Origin: Archilochus colubris
Taxonomy: Eukaryota > Chordata > Aves > Apodiformes > Trochilidae
Assembly (NCBI GenBank): GCA_023079485.1
Contig: CM041083.1
Coordinates: 154,212,552 to 154,276,551 of the forward strand
Direction: 5' to 3'
DNA length: 64,000 bases
Shown: positions 1 to 11,200 of the stretch, piece after piece
Layout: the number at the start of each line of letters is the position of its first letter
How positions within the stretch are numbered: the first letter of the stretch is position 1
The notes under the pieces: generated by a model
Seen by the model: the letters and a program-made list of their open reading frames with translations, nothing else
Databases searched by the model: none
What the model was told of the DNA's origin: nothing
Made by a program: the position numbers and the translations under genes

Positions 1-1069
1 CAAACGCTATGGACTTTGTAATTTTTTTTTCGTCCATCAGTATTCTTGCAGCATCTCTTTAATTGTCTCCAAAATAGTCAGCTGAGAAATGCAGAATTGT
101 TACATCTGCCTCTAACATCTATGCAACTGCTTTCATCTTCTCTCATTTACTTTCATTCTCAAGTTCTGATTCTGAACCATTTTATTTTTTTATTAATAGT
201 AGTTTTTCTTAACATATTTTATTATTAATTTTACATGTATGTTTGTAGCAAACATCCTTGCAAACAATAATATGTAAGTGTTTCTTGTACTTACAAGTTA
301 AACTAAAGCTTTGCTGGTTTATTTTCCTAGATTTTACAATGGTAACATCATTACAGTTTGGTAATAATACTGATGTTCTCTCATGATGCCTCAACCATTT
401 GATGATTTTCAAAGAAATTTAAGAGTAAGAAGAGAAACAAAATTCTCACAAGTAAAGGACAAAAAAACACGAGGAAAATGATCGTGGATGAAGCATTCAC
501 AGACCATGATTTTTTTCGGATTCACCTACAGCCCCCATGCAATAACAGCCATTGTGTTAGAAATGTCATCCAGTTTTTTTTCCTTGTTTCAGCTGACACA
601 ATACTTCCATTTACATGAGAGGCTATGCTGAAATACCACCAAAAGATCAACTAAGGAATTCTTTTATAGCATGCGCACCTGTCGGAGATGACTACAAAAA
701 ATCCCATGCTGGAACTTTGGAACTTCATTTTTCACTGCTGCAAGACACTGCTTAATCATCCAGTAGCACTTTCATCATGACAAGGAGCATATTCACCTTC
801 TACCTGTTTCACTGATAGAGATCATTTATTTATCAGCTTCAACTTTCATTTCAGACTTCTGCCCTCTACTTCCATCATCTGCACTGTGAATGCCTTTGAA
901 CCACTACTTTTAATACTGTAAATACACATGGCTCAAGCTTTGAAAAAAAAATATACGAAAGTGAATGCAAATGATCAAACATGCAATTTGTAAAGATAGT
1001 GAAACACAATTGCCCCTTTGAGCAGGAGCAGTGGGATTGTTTGTGCTACCAGGTGCAAACTCTTGGTGT
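1..1069. other. AT-rich non-coding DNA, nothing recognised
   Basis: No repeat family, exon or RNA gene is recognisable here. Open frames are at most about 60 codons on either strand and have no familiar protein motif. Base composition is AT-rich with many short A and T runs, as expected of avian intergenic or intronic DNA. Confidence 0.6.
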
Positions 1070-1175
1070 ACTCCTGTTTATGCATTCAGGTAGGTCCAAA
1101 TGTTATGTTCAGAACATTCAGGTGAAAACTTTGGCTTTCAAATTTTGGCACATAGTTAGAACCCCTTAGATGTAA
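1070..1175 (+). repeat. Copy A of a locally duplicated ~105-bp unit
   Basis: This segment aligns by eye with 3489-3591 in the same orientation. Shared blocks include GTAGGTCC, AACA(C/T)TCAGGTGA and the 19-base run AAATTTTGGCACATAGTTA, followed by GAA(C/T)CCC. Similarity fades on both sides, so the unit seems bounded near these coordinates. I do not recognise the family. It could be an old dispersed repeat present twice by chance, or a local segmental duplication. Confidence 0.6.
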
Positions 1176-2044
1176 GTAACATGAGGTCTTATGGCCTTAA
1201 AGAGCAGCTGAACTTGTTTGGGATTTGCTTTTTTACTATTTACATAGACCTTAACCTGAAAACTATGATTTTGTTGCTGCCAGCCCAACTCAGAATATCA
1301 TAAATATATTCTTTTCAGTCATCTTTAGATTTCAAAATGAAGTCAATCTTTTCTCAAAATAGTGGTTCAATGTGATGGCATAAAAATCATTTTAAAGGGG
1401 TGTTGATCCCTCTCTCCAAATAATGACTGATCCTAGAGGGAATTTTTTTACAGAGAGCGGTACTTCTGCACAAGAAAACAGAAAACTTTCCATTTTTGTT
1501 GCTAACATTCATAACTTATTAAAAAAAAATAAATTTAAAAATAGATATTTAAAGAATTGTTTCTCTGAAATTTTTTAAACTCTCTTGATCTCAAATATTG
1601 AGATATATTTATCTAAAGATATATTGAGATATATAATACCACTGTATACTGGTTTAAATTCCAATCTCTGAAACTTAGTCTGCTACCATACACTGGTTTT
1701 GCAATAAATACAAAGAGACTAAAAAAACAGCAAGCAATTAATCTGACCAAAGGTAAACTCATTCTATTCTGAAACTTCATTTTAAAGACACAGGAACACA
1801 GTGTTACTATTTCAGTAATACTATATATTTAAATTTGGACATTTGAATTATGCCTATAGACTGGATAGGGAATCCAATTGGAAAAATGGAAAAACTGAAA
1901 TGTAAAGCTGTAAAGAAGACAGAGTAGTAAAATGCAACTGAATGTAGCATCGCTTCTGAGCAACTGAAAGAAAAAGAATTTCTTTAAATATACTTCCAGG
2001 ACTGTAAATATGCTTTATTTTTACAAGAGCTGTGTGAGAGTCAG
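1176..2044. other. AT-rich non-coding DNA
   Basis: No gene or known repeat is seen. A small internal repetition occurs around 1595-1640, where ATTGAGATATAT-like words recur within about 30 bases. The rest is unstructured AT-rich sequence. Confidence 0.55.
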
Positions 2045-2847
2045 ATCTCACTGATTTGAAATTGTCTCAAAAGAACAATTTTAAAGTGAATAGCCCTGGC
2101 TAGGGTGGAGGACCTGGCCTGGCCAGAGCTGAGCAGGGAAAAGAGATAAGAACTAAGAACTAACTGCTGGTGGAGACTGCTCCCCTTTTCTGAGGGCCTG
2201 CAATGCTGGGACGTCCCTCCAGGCACCATTGCCCTGGCCAGGGTGGAGGAAGCCACCTTTATTGTACTGATGCTGATGTACCTCGCTGAGGGGGCTGGAG
2301 TGGAGCAGGGAGTGAAGCCTGGAAGGAGATAAGAACTGATGAGTGTGTGAGTGACTGCACCCTTCTGCAGCAGCTCCCCTCCAGGCAGCCTGTCTGCAAT
2401 GGCTCTGATGCCAATGCCCCTGGCTGCTGTGGCAGCTGACTGACAGCTGCCCCTTTGGAACAAAAGGAACTCCGGGGTATATATGGCTGTCCATGCTGGG
2501 GCTGTTTGGTCGTCTCTTGACCCACCGCCATCTCACATCAGGCCCTGTCCAGGATCAGCACCATCTTGAAGAAACTCGTTGGGCAGCTGGGCCCCTGGTG
2601 GTGACTCTGACTCTCTCTCTCTCTCTCTTTCTCTCTCTCATTCTTTCTTCCCACTTTCTTATCCTTTTTCTCCACTTTTCTCTCTCCCCCTTATATCTTC
2701 TTTTCCTGGCTCCCTCTTTTGCCTGGCTCTATAGTTTTGTTTGTGTCAATTTTCAAATAAAAGTCTGCTTGCACCTGACCCTTCTCTGACTGGACTTTGT
2801 TTCGCAGATCCAAAACAAAAATTTTAATGTTACCTCAAACCGTAACA
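2045..2847 (+). mobile_element. LTR-like element (probable solo LTR, family unassigned)
   Basis: This GC-richer block has LTR architecture in plus orientation. A U3-like region contains an imperfect internal duplication: GCCCTGGC(T/C)AGGGTGGAGGA near 2094 and 2231, and GGAGCAGGGA/AGATAAGAACT-type words repeated. A TATA box (TATATAT, 2478-2484) follows, then a pyrimidine-rich CT tract (about 2607-2700), a poly(A) signal (AATAAA, 2756-2761), and a 3' end GTAACA at 2847. The 5' boundary is uncertain (2020-2095) and I could not find a convincing target-site duplication, so the 5' end may be truncated. Open frames on both strands here have no recognisable protein and are probably chance. The calls of LTR and orientation are inferences from the ordered promoter and poly(A) signals. 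Confidence 0.6.
2478..2484 (+). promoter_or_regulatory. TATA box of the LTR-like element
   Basis: TATATAT lies in a GC-rich context about 275 bases upstream of an AATAAA signal, which is the order expected for U3-R-U5 of a retroviral LTR. Whether it is active cannot be told from sequence. Confidence 0.45.
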
Positions 2848-3488
2848 AGATGGAATTAAATATTTTGTAAAAATAATTAGTTATATTTTGAAATATATTT
2901 GAGAAGTATTTTTGGTTTGGCTTTGTTTTATTTTAGACATAAATATCTTGGATTTTTTGAAGTGAGCTTATCAGTTTAAGGGGCAAGTCAGGCCACATAA
3001 ATTAACAGCTACTTCTGCTTTAATCACAAAAGTTGTGTTTTCCGAACTGCGGGTTTATAGGTGTGAATTCCCCATCACAAATTCTGTTAATATAGCTTGG
3101 AAATGTTTAATAAAAAAGGTGTATACTGGATTTAGTTCTATTAATTTTTAAAATCTGCCACAATAATAGTGATATTCAACTATATTCTCTAATTTGATGA
3201 GGGTTTGATATCATTTTAAGTGTCAATCTTAATCTGAGTGTCCAAATATGCGGTTAAAATTAGCTATTTTTGTCTTAGTAATTATAGCTTGTCAGTATCA
3301 TGCAATCAAATTTTTGAGTCAAAATAATCTACTTTTCCATTTTGTTTAGGTGTCTCATGTTGTATAGCTATTAAAAACCACAAATAATGGTTCATAAACT
3401 TGACTAAAAACATTAAGAGGCTGAGAGTACATACTACTTCAGTAAATGCATAGGTTCTATGTGCAGCAAAACCAGTCAGTGATGGGCT
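2848..3488. other. AT-rich non-coding DNA
   Basis: Nothing recognisable; AT-rich with short homopolymer runs. Confidence 0.55.
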
Positions 3489-3591
3489 CATGTTTATGTA
3501 TTTAAGTAGGTCCAGGTCTTATCTTCTGAACACTCAGGTGATAACTTTATCTCTCTCAAATTTTGGCACATAGTTAGAATCCCTAGGCTGT
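3489..3591 (+). repeat. Copy B of the locally duplicated ~105-bp unit
   Basis: Partner of 1070-1175, same orientation, about 2.4 kb apart, with the LTR-like element lying between the two copies. Substitutions and a few small indels separate the copies, so the duplication is not recent. Confidence 0.6.
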
Positions 3592-4144
3592 AAAATTGTT
3601 TGAAAATAAAACTTTTTTCATTACTCCAGAATCAGTGTTTTCATCTTATAGAAAGGAAATCTTTTTCAGTGATTCTAGAGGAAATGAAGGTCCATGATGA
3701 ATGAATCAGTAAATGAGTTTGTATATCTGACAGCTATAGTCCATCCCTTCATTACTTCAGGAAGAGATCACTACTTTGTGAGACAGTAGTTCATGTTCAC
3801 ACTGCTGAGCACTGAAGGCACATTTTTATCTTCAACAGGTGATTACTACTTCGTTCTTTCAAAGAATACTTGCAGGTTGCTTTGGTCAAGAGAATCAATT
3901 TAAAGCACTTAGATCTAAGTATCTCTTTAAGGTGAACCATTTCTCTGTAATGTTTTTTGTTATATGTTATTGGTGACTCTTCAGGCCATGTCTGGTCCCC
4001 TAAATAAGAGAGGCCAGAAAGTAAGCTCGAGGAACTTTGCCTCCTCATCTAGAGAGCTACTTAAAAATACAGCTTCAGATTCCCTTCAGAGCAAATTATA
4101 CTCTAGTGACAGATCTTGATTGACCCTAATAGCTTAAATACCTT
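3592..4144. other. AT-rich non-coding DNA
   Basis: No gene, RNA or repeat recognised. The minus-strand open frame of 83 codons (3797-4048) resembles nothing known to me. Confidence 0.5.
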
Positions 4145-4566
4145 AGAACCATGGAATCATTGAATAGTTTGAGTTGGAAAACACCCTAAAGATCGTAGAG
4201 TCCAACTGTCAACCTAAAGTTCCACAAATACGTTATGTCCCTAAGTACCATAATGTCTTTTAAATACCTCCAGTGAGCTATGGTAATACAGTCACTTCCC
4301 TGGGAAGCAGTTCTAGTGCCTGACAAAGCTTTCAGTGAAGATCCAGTCTAAACCTCTCCTGGTCCAACCTGGAGTCATTTCTTCTTGTTCTATCACTCAT
4401 TACTTAAAAGAAAAGACCAACACCCATCTCACTGCAACCTCATTTCAACTAGTTGTAGAGGGCAATAAGGTCTCCTCTCAGCCTCTTTTTCTCCCTGCTA
4501 AACAATCCCAGTTCCTTCAGCTGCTCCTTGTAATACTTGTGCTTTGGGCCCTTCTCTAGTTTATTG
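4145..4566 (-). mobile_element. CR1 LINE, 3' fragment
   Basis: Read on the minus strand, this ends in the CR1 3' terminus (seen on plus as a divergent CATGGAATCATTGAATAG followed by TTTGAGTTGGAA). Farther in are the CR1 blocks equivalent to AGGTCTCC(T)CTCAGCCTC and CCCAGTTCC(T)TCAGCTGCTCC. CR1 is the dominant avian non-LTR retrotransposon; most copies are 5'-truncated like this one. It covers the 3' UTR and the end of ORF2 and has no intact coding frame. Divergence is moderate. Confidence 0.9.
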
Positions 4567-7500
4567 GTGTCTTACCATCATGGTCTTAGTCACATATACA
4601 AAACATGGTACCATATGAACTGCTATGAAGTAAATTAAAACCATCTCAGCCAGACTGAGAAAGTCCCATGGACATTATTTGAAGCCATACTCTTATGTGA
4701 TAAAATTATGTAGTATTGTATATTTGTAACAGTGTTAGAGAGATTGAGCTTGTTGTTACTACATAGATGGAGTAGGTGTTATTTGTCTGAATCTAAGTAG
4801 TTTACATTGTCAAAAAACAACCTGTCAACACAGAAGTGCCAATAATAGGCTTATTACTAGATTACCTTTAATATTTCTACATTTTTACCTCTAGTAAACA
4901 CCATCAGTAATTTATGAATGCATTTTTCTAGATTATTTCTGTTGTATTCAGAATTAAAAACAGACAAAAACAAGAAAAGGGGAAAAAAAAAAAAAAGATG
5001 AATCTTCTACTACAGCATACTGAAAACATCCCCCTGACACATTTTACTTGGTTTATTATAGACCTTGTGTACTGCTTTTGTGTTGTATTCATTACCTTAT
5101 TCAAGTAGCAGGCAAAAGCTCTAAGTAACTGACCCTGCACTGCAAAATTCAAAAAAAAACAAAACAACCAACCAACCAAAAGAACACCAACCAACAAACC
5201 AAACAAAAAGCAACAAACATTTGTTAAAAGAAGAGATCCTACATTCTGGAAATTATTCTCCTATCACTTAAGTTCAGATCAAAGAAGTTCTTTATACTCA
5301 ATGACATCATTCATGAACTATTGTTATTCAGGGGAAAAGACAAAACCAAACAATCAAAACTCTGATTTGCTTTGCTTTCCTTGTCTGAGACATGAAGATG
5401 CCTGACTTTGGTGCTGAATTGAGAGACTCTCACTTATGTATCCTACTTTTCCCTGTATTATGTCTTTCTGTAGTCCATAAAATGCCCTCCTAAAAGTGGT
5501 ACTACTTTTACTACTTTTACTGGAAAGCATAAACATTGTGTGAAAAGCCTTTTTTGTATCTGCATGGAACTCTTTTAATCTCCCAACTAATTTCTTAAGT
5601 CATACTGCAGATAACTCTTTCTTCCACTTTACCTGTCTCCACGAGCAGACTTTAGATTATTGCTAGTATGGCAATCTTTAAGGTATTTCAAACACAAGAG
5701 AAATTTTAGTTTTTCTGCAGGCTGACTCATCTAATTTAATTTTAGCCACCTAAAGGTTGAGCATGTGATAAATACTGCTCATCTTATCACTCAGTATAGT
5801 TAATGGAAGGAGACAATCTTAATGGCTGCTAGACAGTCTGACTGTTCTACCAGTTGCAAAATAATGACCTAAGACTAGAGGAAGAAACTTTCTATAGAAT
5901 AGAGAGATTTAGAGGACAAAAGTGTCGATAGGTGAAACTACACAAAATTAATCATACTTTTAAAATTCACTAGAAAAGTAAGTCCTAAGATAATAAAATG
6001 TTTTAAAATTTAGATAAACTGTGCAATTAAGTATGTAAATCATTACTTTTTATCTTGAGTGATGGATTGCAGGTGTATCTACTATGAATATTTAGCTTAG
6101 ACTTATGTTACGGACATTAACTTGTTAACCCACCTGAACTACTAAATTAGTACTTGACTTTACTTGCAAATTAACAAAACAGATAAACAAACTCATAAAA
6201 GCTTTTTGGTTGGTTGGTTGGTTTTTTTCCCCTTTCTTCCTTGTTCAATTTGTAGGACTTAAATTGGCATGATTCTATGCCTGACTTGAATTTTTAACCC
6301 ATATTAACCTAAATTATGTATTCCTAAAATTCTGTACCCAAATCTCTGTTTGGAATTTTTTTTATCAATCATGAGAAAAATAGGAGTAGTATCTCAGATA
6401 CAAGAAACAAGAATTCTTATATGATAATTAACATTTCTCAGGTGACAAACTGAACTGATGTGATGAGCTTTTCTAATTACTCAATTGCAAAATCAAAGAG
6501 TGCTGGTCAGTGCTTGAAAGGCATTTGAAATTAATATGTTAAATTCAAATGAAAACAGACTACATGCTCTCACATACACCATTATGTCCACCAGTGTTCC
6601 CTCATTTCTCCTTATCTTCCTGAGATTTTATTGCTGGGTATGATGTCCTTGGCCTGTTGAGGTCAGCTATCTCCTCTCAACTTGCTGCCTGACTCCAGCC
6701 TACTCATTGATGGGGATAAGTTTGAGAGAATATTCACACTGTGAAAGCATTGTTCAGCAATAGATAAAACCAGTACGTTATCAACACTGGTTTAGCCATA
6801 AATCACGACACTATAAAGGCTATGAAGATCATTACATCAGCCAGACCCAGTACCGTTACAGTTCTAAGAAACTAGTTGGTTTTGTCCTTGGTTCCACACT
6901 TTGAACGCTGACTTTCTGCATATCACCTTAGTACTGCGATACAAAATGCCTCTGAAGTAGAGCTCAGGCTGGCTGCTTTCCAGAATTTGGGTCTGGGATG
7001 TCTCAATGGAAAAATCACATTAGTTATGACAACAAGGGCCAGTCTGCACAAGTAAATCTCAGCCCTGAATAGAATAATGGCACGTGTAATAATGCAAATA
7101 TTAGGGTACTAGGTGATGTAATTTTTTATTAATGCAGTCTTGGAAATAGAGTTAAACCCATTTATCTCCACTGACTATAATCACAATATCCTGGAAGTAA
7201 CAGCTTCACTCTTAACACTTATCCAAAAGCAACCAGTGATGTAATTTTCCCGCACCTACCACTCACACATGAACTGCTACTAACCTTGATGCTGTGTCTA
7301 CTATTGTCACATCCTGCTCCACTCTTACCATCTGGCAAAAAAAAGAAGTGGTACAAATGGATCATATCTTTTGACAGCAGTTGAGACCTTATGCCTCTGC
7401 TCAATGAATACTTGCTATTTAAATAGCTGCTCTTTTCTCGTGTAGGAAAACTGCAATGATTTCCAGCTGCAGACTTGATTGAACTGCTTTAGGTTTTCTA

Positions 7501-7881
7501 ACTTCATTTCAAAGTCAAATACTCTCTTTAAGTTGCAGCACATTGGTAGATTTCCATGGTGCTATCCTGAGCAGCTGGGCATTTTCCTCACTCGATTTAT
7601 ATTCTGAAATAGGGCAACAAGGAAAAGAAATCTATTGTGATTTAGGTTGCTTTGAGGAAAAATATTTCCTCTTCCTTCTCAATACATTCAAAAGAGAAAA
7701 CCTGCTAAGTACTATCTGGATTACCTTTCAGGACCTTCTTTATGTCTTTAATTATGGTTTGAAGAAAGGATCTTTAGTTCCTCTCAGATGCCACAATTTT
7801 CTGATGACATGAAGAATTAAACATGCTAGAAAATTATGATCATTCTATTTGCTTGCGCTTGTGGTGGCTGTTAGTTTGGCC
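4567..7881. other. AT-rich non-coding DNA with low-complexity tracts
   Basis: More than 3 kb without a recognisable gene or transposon. It contains an A/C-rich tract (5151-5219) and a short TTGG repeat followed by poly-T (6203-6230). Short open frames lack known motifs. The sequence is compatible with intergenic or intronic DNA. Confidence 0.55.
5151..5219. repeat. A/C-rich low-complexity tract (CAAA/CCAA type)
   Basis: An almost pure A/C stretch made of AAAC, CAAC and CCAA words. It is one of several such tracts in the window. Confidence 0.8.
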
Positions 7882-8213
7882 TTGACCTGTAGAGAAACAT
7901 TGTCAACCAGGTGCCTCGAATTGCCAGTGAGTACGTGTGAGTCCACCTGTGCCTGATTAGGGCAGGCCCCTATTGGGCATGAGCAAGGCCAGGGGGCCAA
8001 TAAAGGTGGAACACACACCCACAGAGGGAAACCTCAAGCTCACTCTGGTGGGAGGCATGGAGAGGCCAGCAGCTCGTCGGGCCTCTGGAGCAAGAAAGGC
8101 TCTTCCCACTACACTTCTACCCTGGAAGCGCTGTGTGGTGGCTGGAGTCCTGGAAGAGACCAGCAGCTCGTCGAGCACCAGGAGCAATAATGGCTCCTCC
8201 CGCAACATTGACC
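7882..8213 (+). mobile_element. ERVK-like solo LTR with 6-bp target-site duplication
   Basis: The element proper is 7888-8207 (320 bp), starting TGTAG and ending GCAACA, so it has TG...CA ends. The flanks are a perfect 6-bp direct repeat TTGACC (7882-7887 and 8208-8213), the duplication length typical of ERVK/betaretrovirus-type integrases. A poly(A)-type signal AATAAA lies in the stretch GGGGGCCAATAAAGG (about 7993-8007). No internal retroviral sequence flanks it, so this is a solo LTR left after LTR-LTR recombination. The same family occurs at 51829-52132 in reverse orientation with a different TSD, and both share the GGTGCC, CACCTGTG(C/T)CTG and GGCTCCTCCCGCAACA-type blocks. The ERVK class is inferred from TSD length only. 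A poly-T run follows directly after the TSD. Confidence 0.88.
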
Positions 8214-11200
8214 TTTTTTTTTTTTTTTCTATTTGTTTTTGTTTTCAGAAATAATTTTTTAAACGCCATCGAATATTATATTACTGACACTTTTCCAATT
8301 TTTGCCTACTTTCTGGTCAGATCAAAGGAGGAAAATGTTTATTACTACTCCAAATAAATTTATAATGTATGTATGTATATGTGTATATATATATCCTTAC
8401 AACTGTCTGAAGGGCAGTGATGATGACACAATATAAGTCTAAGTTTATCTTAGTATAGTTTATAGAACCTAAGGAAATCAGTACCTTGTATTTCTTCCTT
8501 TACATCTCCTGGAGGTGTGCTGTATTTTATGAAATAATAAGAAATCAAGATAAAGTTCTGTTTTTAATTTCAATTAGCTTCTCTAACAAAACTTTCTACT
8601 CAGAAATTTATCAGATGCTTCTAGCTTTATCACAGAACTAAAGCTGGGGACAAAATTCCTGTTAGAATAAAAATTATATCATAATCCAGACTCACATAAA
8701 ATGTTGAAGGGAAATGGACTACTATTCTGAATGCTATTATCCTCTGAAGCAGCAGTTGTTCAAAGAAAATCAAAGAAAATCCTTGTAGAACACCTTTGAT
8801 TTGTTGCATCACTGTATCTTATCTTCCAGAAATATAGAAGTTTGGTTTTCAAATCTCAAAAAGAGTAATTACACAAAAAAATTGAGATATAGATAAGTTT
8901 ATGTTGAAAGGTGATCTAAGAAATAATTTTTAACTTTTGACCTTGCAAATTTTGCTAAATTGTAGATAGAATGAACCTAGTGGACTGGTTGATGTTAGTC
9001 AAGAAGGGTTTTAAATACGAGAATCATATATCTCAAATTAAAGAGGACATTTTTGAAAGAATCCTACAACTGCAGTTTGTTTCAATTTTTTTCAGGAGCT
9101 ATTGCTGATATTCATGGGAAGTCTTTTCCACTAATGGTGAACAATATATTTAGTAGAATATCTTCAAGGAAAATATGTTCCTTAGAAATGTTTACCATAT
9201 TTCTTGCTTTTTTTAACAAGCTATTAATACAGTCAGACTATATTGCTTAGGTTGCAGTTTTATGCACAGAAAAGACTAGGAAACAAATATTTGGTTTTGC
9301 CATTCTCTTTACTTGTGCCTTTCAGACATAGCATGTTATATATATTTTTTAATCTGCAAGGAAAAGTGAATTAACCTTGTTAAGGTAATGTAAATACTCA
9401 GCTATTTCATCACTGCGTGCAAAACAATATCCGTTCATAATTATGAATGAAAGAATATTCTCCAATAATTTGTTGTGGGTTTTTTCAGATTCATCTATAT
9501 TCTAAATATCTGCTCTTGAGAGTTCATCTGAAACCAAGGGATTAATATTGAAGCAGGGAGAGGCTCTGTCTTTACTAGTTGCTCAGATATTTCCTATACA
9601 GTATTTTACTAAATGAACAGACAAAGAATAAGGTTTTGTTGGATAGTGAGAATTTCTCTGACAGGATTAACTTGTAGGTAGGTTTTTGCTGTAGTTTACC
9701 TTAACCATGAAAAAACACCAAAGACACACTGTAGATATACTCAGTCCACCAAAAGTGCACCACAGTTTGAATGAGGCTGAAATTTAACATAGAGTTATTT
9801 CCATTCCAGCTACAATCTAAAATGCAGCAATAAGAATTCCAGAATGTCATTTATCTACCAGATTAATTTCATTTTTTAAGCTTCAGATCACTTAATAACT
9901 TAGCTGTTTTACAAGTCAAGTTGACACTAGTATCAACCTGTATAAAACATTTTCTATTCCAGAATTGCTAAAGTCCAAATATACGTACCCTGAAGCAACT
10001 TGGCAAGAATAAATAGCCAAATTTTTGACAAAAGCAAACACTACTCAGCAATTAGGAAAACACATTATCAACACTGTTGCCAGCACACATCCAAAACATA
10101 ATCCCATGCCAGCTACTAGGAAGGAAATTACCTCTGTTTCAGCCAAAACTAGCACATAGCCATAATCTGTTTGTCATAAAATATACTTTTTTTCCTGAAT
10201 CTTCTCACACTGAGAATAAGGAAGCTAAATATGTGTTCTGACAGATCTCAAATTACCATGGTACTGTACATAAAAAAAAAAAAAAAAAGTAAAAATGTCT
10301 CATAACTTTTTTTGTGAGAAATGTTTTAATTTATCTGCATTTTATATAACATATTCTGTATTGCTATGCTCAGCAACCTTCCAGAATATCTACTGCTTTG
10401 AAAGACAATTTTAATTTGTAAGTAGGTTCAGCAATTAAATAAGCACTGATGTGATTATCAAAAATGAATTCAGGAAAAGGAGTTCCGGACACTCTTCAGA
10501 ATTTCATGAGGAACTAGTCAGACAATTAGAAATTTCATTACATTTGGACATTTAAATTGTTTGTCTTTGTTTTGTTTTATGATTATTTAATAGAAAGAAG
10601 TACTTTTAGAGTAGAACTATTGCTTGTTTTTTCTCTTCAATATTATGAATCACTCCTCAAAAATGTCTGATCCTCTTTCTTAATTTTATATTCATTAGTA
10701 CATCAGACTAGATTTATAGATCAGATTTAAATGCTCCCCTGGTAAACCAGCTTTCCTGGTAAATCAGCTCAGAGTAGACTTCAGTACAAGACTTTCAAAC
10801 CTGCTCAATCAAAACCTCCAGACTCCATAGTTGTATCTCATTAGCATGAAGAGTAATTATCTGACTAAGCATTTGCTTAGAGCTAATCAGATCAATGTTT
10901 CTGATCGTAACAATAGTTATAAGCTGAATGAAAATTATTACTATACGTTATACCTTAATTTGCAAACAAATCAAGAAATTACATTTTCCTTAGAGGACAA
11001 TGGTGCACTATTTCAGTTGGTGAAAAGGAATCTGATTTTTAGCTAAATGCTAATGGAAGTTCAACGCAGCTATATTCATTTTGTAAATGTCTGTAACCTT
11101 GACAAAAAATCTCTGAAATATTGTCATCCTCCCCATGGATTGCTATTGTACCTCATATACAGTTTACTCAGTTCTGTCAGTGCTATTGCATATACAAATT

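Noticed and set aside
2041..2536. Overlapping minus-strand frames of 90-140 codons
   Set aside because: They are antisense to a GC-rich LTR-like element with LTR signals on plus; multiple frames are open at once, which indicates composition rather than coding.
6588..6603. Second CTCF-like site (CCACCAGTGTTCCCTC)
   Set aside because: Only the left half fits; the GGGGGC-type right half is absent.
7973..8254. Plus frame of 93 codons over the ERVK-like LTR
   Set aside because: It is contained mostly in the LTR and runs into the adjacent poly-T; no known protein.
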